Of a stretch of 64,000 bases of DNA, positions 9,019 through 19,606 are shown in pieces. Made by a program: the position numbers and the translations under genes. The stretch comes from Cerioporus squamosus (taxonomy: Eukaryota; Basidiomycota; Agaricomycetes; Polyporales; Polyporaceae): contig JABYQS010000008.1 in NCBI GenBank assembly GCA_022592435.1, positions 62,001 to 126,000 of the forward strand, in the 5' to 3' direction. Each line of letters begins with the position of its first letter. Within the stretch, counting starts at the first letter, position 1. Below the pieces are notes generated by a model, which was not told where the DNA came from, did no database searches, and saw nothing but the letters and a program-made list of their open reading frames with translations.

Positions 9019-10405
9019 TGCCCGGGTGTGGGTTGTGCGTGTTCCTTTTGAGAGCCACGAGCTGGTCCTGCGCGCTGACGAACGGTGCGCGCGTCGCTGG
9101 TTGATTCACTGCCGGCGCTGCACTCGACTGCGCGCGCACGAGCAGTGGGTGTTGCTGCGTGATCACGGGGTAGAGGCTCTGCGGTGGTGCGCTAGCCGTG
9201 ACGCGTGGCGGCGCGTTCGATTGCGCTAAGGCCAGGCTGCCTAGCTTGCGCACCAGGGCGTCGACGTCGTACTCTGTGGTCTGTCGTGCGCGCGTCTTCT
9301 TCATCTCCTCGAGTTCCTTCTCCATTTTCTCCAGCCGCTCCGTATCGTCCAACCGTGCCTTCATCCTCTCCTCGTCCGCTCCTTCTATCGCCGTCGCAAA
9401 CTCCTCCCAGTCTGACGCCTTCGTCAGGACTTCCTGCAGGACCTTCGGCAGCTTCTTCTTCAGCATGCCGACGACGCGGCCGTTGATGTGCTGTTTGGTC
9501 GCCGCTGCTGCGACGTTGCGTCCCCAGGTACGGTAGCGTCGTCGCGCTGGCTCGTCAGGTTTGTTGTCGTACTCGAGAAGCCCTTGGGTGTTGATGGGGA
9601 ACGTCTTCTCCAGGTATTCGAGCGCGTCGTCGTCAGGCATCGCTTCTGGTGGCTTTGTAGTATTGTACTTCGTTTCGAAGTCCTTCTGGGTGGTGGTAGG
9701 CAACTTGTAGAACCATTTGTATGCGGGCGAATCGAGTTCGAGAGTCGCCTCGAAGAACTCGCAGTGTTCGGTTTTTGGGATCCTGGATAGGACGCATGCT
9801 TGCTGGAACTTGTGCCAGAAGAGTCGTGGCTCATCGACGTTTGGGTTCCCTGAAAACGTGAGCAGGGGTAGGGGTGCCGACGCCATCCTGACCGTGCTGA
9901 GTGTTTGGCGTTGCGGGATCGGGAATGGGATCGGTCGAGCGGTGATGGGTGTCGTGAATGGTAGCGGCGCGGTCTGTATTGGGAGTGTTTGGGTCGAGGC
10001 GTCGGCGCTGCGTGGCTGAAACGGGTTAGTGCTGTACGGTCTTGCGGGCGCGCTGTCGAGGAATTGGAGATCGGCTCGGAGGAACGGAGATTCGAAGGGG
10101 GTAGTAGTGAAGCTGGTGAGTAGTGACGATGTTTCCCCTGTATCGAAATCTCCGGGGATCGGTATGTCGAGTTCTCGTTCAACCGTGTGTGCGTCTTCTT
10201 CGTCTTCCGCCTGCTTCTCCTCCGATTCCGTGCTCTCCTGCTCCAATTCTCTCCACGTATCCCTGTCCACTACTTCTCCTAGTTCTCTCGTGCTCACAAA
10301 ATGTCCGTTCTTCCTCGGCTGTCCCCTGGCTAACGCGATCTTTCTTTTACTCTTGGATGCCAGCGCATCGTGTTAGCTTGTCTTGCTGCGATGTGTGCGT
10401 CGTGC

Positions 10406-10428
10406 GTTCGAATCCGCTGTTGTCACCA
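10406..10428 (-). other. primer binding site complementary to a tRNA 3' end
   Basis: Three bases inside the 5' LTR the minus strand reads TGGTGACAACAGC and onward. Its complement is a tRNA 3' end: a TTCGAAT T-loop, T-stem, acceptor strand and CCA. The acceptor strand GTTGTC before the discriminator base resembles fungal tRNA-Ser. The 23-nt match is one base shorter than expected between T-loop and CCA, so a one-base gap against the true tRNA is likely. Confidence 0.8.
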
Positions 10429-10431
10429 CGA

Positions 10432-10611
10432 TGGAGCCGTCGGACTAGAGCGTCAAGCTGAGAGACCAAGAAGCGAGTCTGATACGAGCAGCTGGACTAC
10501 GATCGCGCATACATGGTGGGATGGTCCTCGTCTCTCCGCGTCTCTCTCTCCCTATCCGTCTGGCTGACTAAGCGTCTACCAGCGTCCCGGCCTCCGACTC
10601 TCCCTGCTCCA
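10432..10611 (-). repeat. 5' LTR (180 bp)
   Basis: Identical copy of 2424-2603. It is followed on the element side by a 3-bp spacer and the tRNA primer site, and on the other side by the ACAG target duplication. By position it should hold the element promoter, but I see no clear TATA box in it. Confidence 0.95.
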
Positions 10612-11084
10612 ACAGTATACAGGCAGTTCGTGTCAACAGGAATAATGCATGGAGAGGAAGCAGTAAGTACAACCGAGATGCCCTACTTATGCAAGTACAG
10701 TAGCGGTCCGGAACAAGTAGGGGAGCCGCTCACCGTCACGGACAGAGTAATAAAGAGTAATCCGACATTGTGGTGGTTAAGGCAAGACGGCATGCGCAAC
10801 GTGGGCGAGGCGATGGGCGGAGAGGGATGCGATGGTTGCGGGAGATACATATGGAGCAGATGATCGAGTCCATGACGACGGGAGCCTGAGTGATGCGGCG
10901 CGGGAGGGATCGCGAGGAGGTCGAAGGGCGTCGATGTTACGCGAAACCGGAGTTCTGGAGATAGGGCATGCGAAGCAGCCGCGGAGCCAGATGAGGGTCG
11001 CGAGCGACGCGTCTGAGATAGCCGTATGCATCACCAGGAAAGCGGCTACATGGCCGACCAGGATGCGGGCGCGACGGAAGGACT

Positions 11085-12439
11085 TCAACAACGCATATAC
11101 GAGTAGTTCCCATCTTTGAGCTTCAGGAGACCGCTCGCGTGGAGGTTGGGCAGCGCACGGCGGGCAGCGTCCGCGCACTTCTCCCAATAGCGGTCCTTCC
11201 GTGTCAAGTCGTCAGTAGGCTTGATGTGAAGCTGGAAGTCTTTCAAATGAGGGAAACGGGCCTGCGTAACGACCTTGTCAATCGCTTGCAGCTTGAGCAC
11301 GACCCTGTTCCCGAGAGTAGTCGGGCGCGGGAGGTCGTACAACATGAGGGCGATATGACGAAGGGTCGGAGGGGCGTAATGGACAAGGATGTCGACCACG
11401 ACGTGGCTGACCGCTTTCTCCGGTCTCGCCTGCGGAATGTAGATCGGCAAAGTGAGACTCTCGAGCTTCTTGCACGCTTGTATGTTGAGAAGAGTGAAGT
11501 CTGCAGTGTTCAGAGAAACTTTGTCGGGAACACACGAGAGGCAGAGTAAGTATGCGGGCGGGACATACCATCGAGAGGGTTCAACCATTCCGCCCTGTCC
11601 TTATAGCTGTATGGCGGATCAGCGATGACCGTCAATGCGGTGATGTTGCTGCCGACACGTTCGAACATCGTTGTATACGCTCGCAGGGTATCCCTGGAGT
11701 CATACTCGATCCACATGCTCCGCAGCGAGTTCCTTGCAAGGGTCTTCGACAGAACATCCACCACTGGCGCTATGGGCTTCGTCCGGGAACACCACTTGGA
11801 CACTCGGATGCTCTCGACAGCAGGCAACCCCGCCAGGCGTCGGACATCAAATGAGTCTTCGCCGTAATCTCCTTCCGAGATCCGCAGAAGCAGATCCTTT
11901 GGCTCAACCAGAGAGAGAAGATACATGACACCAGGAATGTATGATTTAGCGCGAGGATAGAAATTGCGACTAAATGTGAGACCCAAGAGGCGCAAAGGCG
12001 ACACCTTCAGATCCCTTGCATCGTCGCAAGCTGGCAATGGTACTCGGATGGATCCTTCAAGATGGAGGGAAGAGAGTGTCGGGAAGAGGAGTTTCATATG
12101 ATCGATGACCTTCGCATCGGTGACCGAATCGCGCAGGTGGAGAACGGTGATGGTCTGGCCGATGCGGGGGTGGTTTCGCATGAAAGCGAGGAGATGAGCG
12201 AGGTCGTCCACTTTGGGACATGGATATTGAAGGTACTCAACCGCGACTTCGCGTAGCGTCCGGTAGGTCAATGAGCAGGGCTTCACGTACCACTCCCGGC
12301 GCACCTGCAACATGATCATGTGCAGGAGCTCCATGGGAAGGTCAGTGATGTTTGCATAGTTTGTCTTGCGCGCCTCCACCAATTCTTCAGCCTTGCCTTT
12401 GCGTTTGACTGCGACCGTTTCCTTAGCGCGAGGTGCCAT
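11085..12439 (-). CDS. F-box/LRR-like protein, type B copy 1 (intact)
   Basis: Two exons, 12439-11569 and 11500-11085, with a 68-bp GT-AG intron in phase 1, give 428 residues. The F-box (NITDLPMELLHMIMLQV) starts about residue 30. LRR-like segments follow (FPTLSSLHLEGSI, LPAVESIRVSKW), and the second exon carries the C-terminal module common to this family (LTLPIYIPQA, then RFPHLKDFQLHI). The encoded protein is inferred to be a substrate adaptor of an SCF ubiquitin ligase; its targets cannot be predicted. It is closely similar to the gene at 17.7-19.0 kb, exon for exon and also beyond the stop codon. It lies just right of the retrotransposon. Its original neighbour, the type-A gene, now lies on the far side of the element. 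Confidence 0.88.
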
Positions 12440-14442
12440 CGAGGAATCCTATGCGGTCGTGGTCGTCGTCGTCGTGATAGTCGTGGTCCTCGTGTCGTGG
12501 TTGCGGGAAGACGTTCGAGCGTCTATGGACATGGACGGCACCGGCAGTAACAAACCCGCTTGAGCGCTTCCAACTTGTAAGACTTGACTTTGACCTCGAG
12601 TTATTAAGCTGGCGACTTTTGCCAGTAGTCCGTCGGTAACAAGTCTGACTGATACTTACCAATTACTTCGCCAGGTAGATAGACCCCCTACTCGTCCGCC
12701 TTGGAAGAAGACTAAGCAGTCACGTAGTACGGCAGTCGACGCGGAACCATCCCCTGTGTTAAGTGTAAAAGGTCCGGAGATGCACTGTACGCCAAGATTC
12801 ACTCAGGTTCAGCTACGGGGACCGGGTGCATCTTTGCCATCGATGACTTCCTCTAGGCTCTTCCATAGTGAACCAGCCGCCGATGCCTCCCATGTTGTCG
12901 CCCCCCTCACCACCCCGGGGCCCGAACACGTCAAATCGATTGGCCGCGATCCGTCAACACGCCTCGAGCTGCTGAATGTGGCCTGCAACAATCTCACTGA
13001 TAGAAACAGCAACCAACTGCAGCACCCATGGTCTCGCCCGGTCGACCCTGCGACATATCTGCGTCAAGCAGGCGGCCGAGATAGTCAAGCGCTGTCGTGC
13101 ATGCAAAAAGTGCGATCTACTTCGTTGTTCTGCTGGCATACCGCGTTCAAGCGGTTCTTCGCGCTGGTGAACCTAGACTCGGACGTAGTCGATGCTCTGC
13201 AGGAGGTCAGACAATCAATTTGCAAACTCTTACGAGTATCGTGACACTGCTGACTCACTTCGCTCTCAGTGCCTGTGAACTCGACGACTTCCGAAGAGCC
13301 GTGGGGTTCGGCACTGGATTCTCCCCTCCGTTTCAAGGGATGCGCAACGCATCGGAGGGTGCTGCCAGTGCCACGGCGGTACTCGGATGGTAGAAGATCG
13401 GCAGAAAGCAGTCGGCGCCTGTGTAGGTTCGGCCTCAAGGTTCGAGAGGTGCAGGCGAAGGCGCCCTCAATTTTGGGGATTGTACGGACAACGCTCGAGT
13501 CACCACGAAGGTCTGGTCCGAGGTTCTGCAGTTCCCAGCCAGCGCGATAGACAGCTCACGTGTACCTCAGACCGCGCTGACACGATGCGTAAGTTCATGG
13601 CTGGCATATGGAATTGATACCTGCGTACTCATGACCCTCTTGCATTCACGCTGCCGACAGTTGGGCGGACAGATTACGTCTTCAAAAACTGGTCTGAGTT
13701 GGCCTCGTGGCCTGGGTAACCAATGGTAGTACAATCTCGTACGTCCTTGGCATGGTTATGCTCTCCTCTCGAGAGACACACAGCGGTCGCTGATTAGTCT
13801 TGATGACAGACTCAAGCGGTCCACAAGAACTTCCGCGCATAATCGCGCATTTGTGTAGAACATATACCGCTATTTGTCAGTACTCTCCTGCCATGGCCCA
13901 TCCTGGAACTAGCCTGTAGCCTCTGCTAGACTTTCGCTGGTAAGTTCTACCCCCGATGATCATGTGTCACCAAGGCGAGACGCGTTAACTAGGGCATTTG
14001 GAATGGATGTTCCCTGCGCATCTGACTCTGCTCATTCATGCTGTCTACACCACAATTCTTGGAGTGTTTGGTCGCTAATTCGTCGACACGTTCATGGAAA
14101 TAGAAGTCTCTCTTCGCGCTGAACACGTACCAGAGTCTGTCGCGCGCATACTCACAACCCACCATCTACAATGCCATTCGTACTGCGACCACGTCTGGAT
14201 GCCAGTGGTGAGTACTCGAGTGCAGACACCGTTGCGCAGGGAGCTGCTAATGGAGGTTAACAGTATCGGAGTCAGGCTTTTCCCGGTGAGTGATTAGGCC
14301 TAGGCAGCTGCCAAGTACTAATCACTCAGCATCACTGTCATTCCTTCACGTACATACCGAAGATCGTTGAACACGTCGACGGGATGACTCGCTGAATGGG
14401 ACGAAACGTAACCTAGTAGCAGGCGGGTTAACGCCCTTCCAG
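12440..14442. other. 2-kb stretch with no supportable gene
   Basis: Open frames of up to about 160 codons exist on both strands (for example near 12756-13244 on plus and 13085-13438 on minus). None has a recognisable domain, convincing introns or coding-like continuity, and plus and minus frames overlap. Part of it may be decayed coding or repeat DNA. The first 120 bp are the 5' flank of the type-B F-box gene and include GTC/GTG-rich microsatellite-like sequence. Confidence 0.4.
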
Positions 14443-14450
14443 TATAAAAT
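14443..14450 (+). promoter_or_regulatory. TATA box of the gene at 14529
   Basis: TATAAAAT lies 78 bp before the ATG at 14529. It is followed by a pyrimidine-rich leader (CACTACAACCTCTCCTCTC), the usual arrangement for a strongly expressed fungal promoter. Confidence 0.6.
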
Positions 14451-14528
14451 AAGTGACCTCGTCACCTTCACCGATCTCAGGACCTTGCAGTCCTTACTAC
14501 ACCCACTACAACCTCTCCTCTCGTGCAA

Positions 14529-15336
14529 ATGACTACCTACCAGGTTCGTCTCAAAAAACCAGGATCGCCGATCATCGACCTCGGCCCTCCCAAGTACGCG
14601 AGCCGCGAATCGAAAGGTGTCTGGGCGAACCCGCTCCCCGACAACCCGAAGTCGCTTTGGAAGATCTACACCAATCAAAAGACTTTCACGCAGGCTTACA
14701 AAGATATGGTGGAAGCCGACAGGAGAGGTCTTCCCGTCCCCTCATTCCTCGGCATCCCAGTCCCGGCAAACGCCATCGTATTCAACGGAAACCCCGTCCC
14801 TGCATTCGAAGGCATGCCCGCTCCCCCCATTGACGGCATCCCCGTCCCCACAGCCGACAACATGTCCATCTCCACACTCGATGGCATCCCCGTCCCTACG
14901 CTCGCCGACGACCGCGCATACCAGTTTCGATCGGGCCCCACTGCCGCGTGGGAGGATGCCTACATCTTGCAGACCGCTACGGCGGATACTGAGAACAGCC
15001 GGTTCTTCGCGATGAGTCAAACTGGAAAGAAGACCGTGTGGAAGACCTGGCTGTACGAGTTAGATCTCGTCAAAGACAAGGCTGTCTTGGACAAGTGAGC
15101 ATGCCAGCGCCTTGCAGACCGTAGCGCATGATCACTGACGGTGATGCTACAGGGCTCGTGCTGCCGCGCAAGCAGCCGCAGATATCGGGCTCCGCGACCC
15201 GCAGGGCTTCCTCGACAAGAACCGTCGCGAGCCGGTGCTTTTCATTGACGTTCACCTCGCCAGTCCGCCGTCCCCAGGCGCGAACGAGATGCTAGAGCAG
15301 ATCGTAGAGCGGATGAATGGACCCACCGTGAATTAA
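14529..15336 (+). CDS. unknown protein with G-x-P-V-P repeats (249 aa)
   Basis: Exons 14529-15094 and 15153-15336 join across a 58-bp GT-AG intron in phase 2 and close exactly at TAA. No family is recognised. The centre holds six copies of a G-x-P-(V/A)-P motif, at residues 67, 75, 87, 95, 103 and 119. The spacings are 8, 12, 8, 8 and 16, all multiples of four. The copies are most alike in the block GIPVP. The flanking regions look globular (NPKSLWKIYTNQKTFTQAY before; KTVWKTWLYELDLVKDKAV after). There is no signal peptide, no transmembrane segment, and no dibasic processing sites between repeats, so a secreted or processed-peptide role is unlikely. A good TATA box and pyrimidine-rich leader suggest real expression. 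Function unknown. Confidence 0.75.
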
Positions 15337-15622
15337 CGGTGAGTCAGAGCTTCTCGACGGCGACTTAGTAGACGACCTTTATGTACTGACTGAGTTGCTC
15401 TTGTCTCACTAGAGTTCGCATGGGGCGCACGAGTACACAATCCATGACATTTGTTATCACAGAGCACGTACGATGTATCAGATTGCAGCTTGACAGAATG
15501 TCTACTGAGGTTACTACACTGTCTTAAATTCCTTCGAGTACTGGAGCTCGAACCCGCGCGAGGACAGGTGGATATAGTCGACAAGTGGAAGCAATGGGAA
15601 TGATACGGGAGTCCGACGATCA

Positions 15623-16991
15623 TCACCACTCTTTCACGCGGACGTCCAAAACCCCGAGAGCGTGAAGGCCGGGCAGCGTGCGGAGAGCGGCTTCGCGACA
15701 CTTCTTCGTGCAGTGCGCCTTGCGACCCAGCTCGCGAGTGGGTTCCACGCGAAGCTCGAACTGCTGCAAGTTCGGGAACCGCGCCTGCGTGATGACCTTG
15801 TCGAACTCCTGTAGCTTGAGCACGGACCTGTTCCCGAGTGTCGTCGGGCGCTCGAGATCCCGAATGTCAATGGTGACCTTGCGGAGGGTCGGCGGGGCGT
15901 AGTTGGCCAAGAGGCCGGCGCCGACGTAGCTCAGGGCCTTCTGTGACTTGTCTCGCGGTCGGACGTAGATGGGCAGGTAGAGGCTCTCGAGCTTTTTGCA
16001 CACTCGGATGTCGAGTAGAGCCCAATCTGAGGAGCATGATGAGAAGAGACGTCGTTAGGCACGTGGAGTACACTGAAAACGTGATTTGACACTCACCATC
16101 GAGTGGATCTGACCACTGCTTCCTTCTCTTCATGTCCCAGAGTGGCACAGGCACATTGATTGCCAGATTCGTAACGTTCCCTCCGATGCGCTCCAATAAG
16201 GTGCTGAGCGCACGCAACGACGGCTTCGTGTCGTACTTCGCCGTGACGCTCTGCAGGCATTCCGGAGCGAGAGTTACCGACAACGCGTCCAGGACATTCG
16301 ATATCGATTTCTTGGGAGTCTCCCAGAAGTGGAACCGGAGGACCTGGACGGCGGGGGTCGCAGCGAGACAGCTGGGCTCGAACTTGTCTCTGAAGCAGAT
16401 GCCGTTATCCATCCGCACGTCTAGGGTCTTCGGAGCGAGCAGGGAGAGGATGTGCATCATGCCGGACAGGGACCACTGGCTGCCCGAGTTCGATGCGCGC
16501 CCGGGCCTCACCGGGCTGCACTCTATGATCAAGGTCTCCAGCTGCATTGGCACCGGCGCAGTCTCCGAGTCAGACTGCGGGTGGTGGTAGGGATATGGCG
16601 GGAAGCAGGAGATGTTGGCGAGTGTGAGTGATGTGAGGGTAGGGAAAAGCCGCGTGAGCTCGCGCACGAGCTTCGCGTCCAGGGGCATGTTGGACAGATG
16701 AATAGACCGGACCGTCTTCGGGAGCGGGCTATGTTGTTGCATGAATCCCAGGAAGTGGTTCAAGTTGTCCACTCGAGGAGTCCTGTATTCGAGGTATTCC
16801 ACCGCGACCTCTCGCAGCTCCCGGCAGACGTTCATATATGCCAACCTGCATCGCCAAAAATCATTCCGCCGATACTCGAAGATCATATGCAGGACCTCTG
16901 GTGGAAGGTCGAGTAACGAAGTTGGGGTCTTGACAACCTCTGTTGGGTCCGGATTCTCGATTCTGCGAGCTTTCTTAGCACGGCGAACCAT
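15623..16991 (-). CDS. F-box/LRR-like protein, type A copy 2 (intact)
   Basis: Exons 16991-16097 and 16026-15623, with a 70-bp intron in phase 1, give 432 residues. The F-box (SLLDLPPEVLHMIFEY) begins near residue 25 after a basic leader (MVRRAKKARR). LRR-like repeats follow (RELTRLFPTLTSLTLANI) and then the family C-terminal exon (KKLESLYLPIYVRPR, RFPNLQQFELRVEP). The role as a ubiquitin-ligase adaptor is inferred. This is the intact paralog of the broken gene at 744-2185. The two also share about 250 bp of 5' flank, so they belong to one duplicated segment with the type-B genes. Confidence 0.88.
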
Positions 16992-17677
16992 GGCGAGTGG
17001 GAGATGGTGGTGGTTGTAGGATGAGTTTGAGCGTCTACACAAACGAACATGATATCGGCAGAGTCGGAACTTCGGGCACGGCAGGCAGATACCCTATTGT
17101 TCGACATTCCGGGCAGTCTTGAGCTCCCGGTCTGCGACTGCTTGGTTGAACATGGATCGGAGGATGCTACCGCTAGAATACGTTGCGACCCGCACGGAAA
17201 GCCCACTATGTCGTAGAACCTATACGGTTTCACTTCCATTATTCACAGTATACAAGCAGTTCATGTAGACAAGAATGATGTAGTGGGAGGAAGTAGCGTC
17301 TACGACGGAAATGCCCTAATCATGCATGCACAGTAGTGGTATGGAACGAGCGGAGGAACCGCTTCCCACCACTGACAGAGTAGTCCGACACCCTGGTGGT
17401 TAGGACAAGACGGCATGCATAACGTGGGTGAGCGGATGGGCGGAGAGAGATGCGATGGTTTCGGGAGAGACATATGGAGCCGGGTGATTGAGTCCATAAC
17501 GACGAGAGGGAGGCAGCGCGGGTGGTTTTGGAAGGAGGTCGAGAGGCGTCGTCGTTACGCGAAATCGGGGCTCTCGAGGTAGCAGATGAGGGTCGCGAGC
17601 GACGCGTCCAATAGCCGCATGCATCACCAGGAAAGGGGCTACATGGCCTACCAGCGTGCGGGCGCGACGGAAGGACT
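16992..17677. repeat. duplicated intergenic segment; empty target site of the retrotransposon
   Basis: This spacer between A' and B' aligns with 2186-2423 plus 10612-11084, that is, with the spacer between A and B once the retrotransposon is removed. The sequence CATTATTCACAGTATACA (about 17237-17254) corresponds to the join of the element's flanks and contains a single ACAG (17245-17248). It is the unoccupied paralog of the insertion site. Similarity extends through the 3' flank of the type-B gene, showing a segmental duplication that includes both genes. Confidence 0.85.
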
Positions 17678-19026
17678 TCACCGACGCATATACGAGTAGT
17701 TCCCGTCTTTGAGCTTCAGGAGACCGCGCGCGTGGAGGCTGGGCAGCGCACGGCGGGCAGCATCCGCGCACTTCTCCCAATAGCGGTCCTTCCGTGTCAA
17801 GTCGTCAGTAGCCTTGATGCAAAGCTGAAACGTTTCCAGATGAGGGAAACGGGCCTGCGTGGCGACCTTGTCGAACTCTTGAAGCTTCAGCACGGTCCTG
17901 TTCCCAAGCGTGGTCGGGCGGCGTAGGTCGTGCAGCATGATGGTGATGTGGCGTAGGGTCGAAGGGGCGTAATGGACAAGAACACCGGTGGCGACGAGGC
18001 TGACCGCTTTCTCCGGTTTCGCCTGCGGAATGTAGATGGGCAAAGTGAGGCTCTCGAGCTTCTTGCACGCTTGTATATTGAGGAGAGTGAAGTCTGCAGC
18101 GTGAAAAAACTCGTTAGATCCTGTGCTCCCTCAACGATGCAGGTGCGTGACAAGAACTAACCGTCAAAAGGGTTCACCCAGTATTCCCTGTTCTTGTAAT
18201 AGAACGGCGCATCGGCGACGACTGTCAGAGTGGTGATGTTGCGACCGACACGTTCGAACATCGTGTGGTATGCTCGCAGGGTGTCCTTGGAGTCATACGC
18301 AATCCACATCTTCCGTAAGCAATCCGCGGAAAGGGTCTTCGACAGAGCATCGATGGCTCGCGCCATGTGCTTGATGGGCTGGCCAGACCATCGAGACACT
18401 TGAATGCTCTCGACAGCAGAGGGTCGCGCCAGGCATTTAGCGTCGAACAATTCCTCGCCGTAGTCGACATCTGCGATGTACAAGTGTAGGTGGTGCAGCT
18501 CGAGCAGGGAGAGAAGATACATCATGCCAGGAATGAACGATGGCGCGCCCGAGCGTTGTCCGAGTGTCATATCCGAGAGGCGTAAGGGCGAAGAGGTTAA
18601 TTCCCCTGCATCTTCACGAAGTGGCTGCGGATCACAGAGGACTTGATCGAGGTCGAAGGAATGAAGATTCGGGAGGAGCTGTTTCATGTCGCTCACGACC
18701 TTCACATCGGTGAGTGGGCCGCGCACGATGAGATTTGTGACGGTCTTGCCGATTCGTGGATGGTTTCGTACGAAGGTGAGGAAAGCGGCCACATCTTCTA
18801 AGTTAACCCATCTGTATCGCAGATACTCGACCGCGACGTCGCGTAGCGTCCGGCAGGTCAACGAGCAGGGCTTCACGGCGTACCACTCCCGGCGCACCTC
18901 CGACATGATCATGTGCAAGAGTTCCGCCGGAAGGTCTGTGATGGTTCGGTAGGAGATCTTGCCCGCCTTGTTCAGCTCATCAGAGACGCGCTTTACCGCT
19001 ACTGCGTTCTTGGTGCGATGTGCCAT
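17678..19026 (-). CDS. F-box/LRR-like protein, type B copy 2 (intact)
   Basis: Exons 19026-18162 and 18093-17678, with a 68-bp intron in phase 1, give 426 residues. The start at 19026 is preferred to an upstream in-frame codon because it matches its paralog. The F-box (TITDLPAELLHMIMSEV) is followed by a cysteine-containing helix (PCSLTCRTLRDVAVEYL), LRR-like repeats and the shared C-terminal exon ending KDGNYSYMRR. It is the closest relative of the gene at 11085-12439, and both are intact. Putative SCF adaptor. Confidence 0.88.
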
Positions 19027-19040
19027 AGAGGAGAAGGCGA

Positions 19041-19061
19041 TGGTGGTGGTGGTGGTGGTGG
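19041..19061. repeat. (TGG)n microsatellite upstream of F-box B'
   Basis: Seven TGG units lie 14 bp before the start codon of the type-B copy 2 gene (CCA units in its 5' leader). Similar ACC/CCA runs precede several other F-box genes in the window. Confidence 0.8.
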
Positions 19062-19606
19062 TTGCTGGTCGGAAGTGGTTCGAGCGCCTAGTCACCCGCA
19101 CCGAGCGCGCTAACGTGACCGTGCCACTGGCAGTCCTCGAGTCCTGGATCCGACTCCGTCCTCGACATGAGCAGGTGCACTATGCAAGCACAACACACCC
19201 TCAACGAATTTGCAGACATAGGCCGGCTCTCGAGACTGACTTATTCTTTTCCAGGTAACAGCCTCACACCGGCCATGGTACCAGACCAGTCCTTCCGAAA
19301 GAAATCAAACGACACTCACAACCCGGGCCTCAAGGACAAGCTTACCACCGGAGTCTCCACGAGCCTGTGGTCCAAATTGTCTACGTCCATCCTCTGTCAA
19401 AGTCTGCGCACGCAAGTGTTGAAGAGCGCATTGTATAAGCTACGGTGAATTGAGACGTCCACTCACTGTTTCTTTCTTTCACCAGGATGGCTCATGCGTG
19501 AGCGCACATCTTGATGGGCAGTCTACAGCAAAAATGCTGCGTAGAGGATTCCACTGAAACCACAATCATACAACCCAGACTGCTGGACGAGCAGGCGCCA
19601 TCAACC

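Larger units (their letters stand above)
7945..10368 (-). pseudogene. gag: gag, split by a hAT-like insertion
   Basis: Two in-frame pieces, about 10368-9019 and 8408-7945, are separated by a 602-bp transposon with its 8-bp target duplication. Removing the insert and one target copy (610 bp) leaves a continuous frame. The first piece has an acidic N terminus, a proline-rich stretch, a retrotransposon gag-like region (FWHKFQQACVLSRIPKTE) and a coiled-coil segment (ERLEKMEKELEEMKK). The second has a CCHC zinc knuckle (CFSCGHDFHGPSQC). Gag forms the virus-like particle and binds RNA. As it stands the frame stops just inside the insertion, so the zinc knuckle cannot be made. There is also no in-frame ATG for the first 100-odd codons: the only nearby ATG (10368) is one base out of frame with the body of gag. 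Confidence 0.88.
2424..10611 (-). mobile_element. Ty3-type LTR retrotransposon, 8188 bp, minus-strand orientation
   Basis: Two direct repeats of 180 bp (2424-2603 and 10432-10611), identical by eye, bound the element. Each begins TGGAGC and ends GCTCCA. A 4-bp target duplication, ACAG, flanks it (2420-2423 and 10612-10615). In element order (right to left) come the 5' LTR, a primer binding site, gag, a gag/pol frame change, protease, reverse transcriptase, RNase H, integrase, an extra ORF, a purine tract and the 3' LTR. The order RT, RNase H, integrase is that of the Ty3/gypsy group. No chromodomain was seen after the integrase. LTR identity implies recent insertion. Gag is split by another transposon and pol has an amber stop, so this copy is probably defective. 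The paralogous locus near 17245 is the empty site. Confidence 0.95.

Noticed and set aside
10777..11187. Open frame of 136 codons overlapping the 3' end of F-box B, with a similar frame at 17400-17780 beside B'
   Set aside because: Both start inside the F-box exon in another frame. Their similarity is explained by the segmental duplication; the two copies diverge after about 65 codons and no splice or promoter supports them.
12756..13244. 162-codon plus-strand open frame
   Set aside because: No domain, no introns, overlaps minus-strand frames of similar length, and composition is not coding-like.
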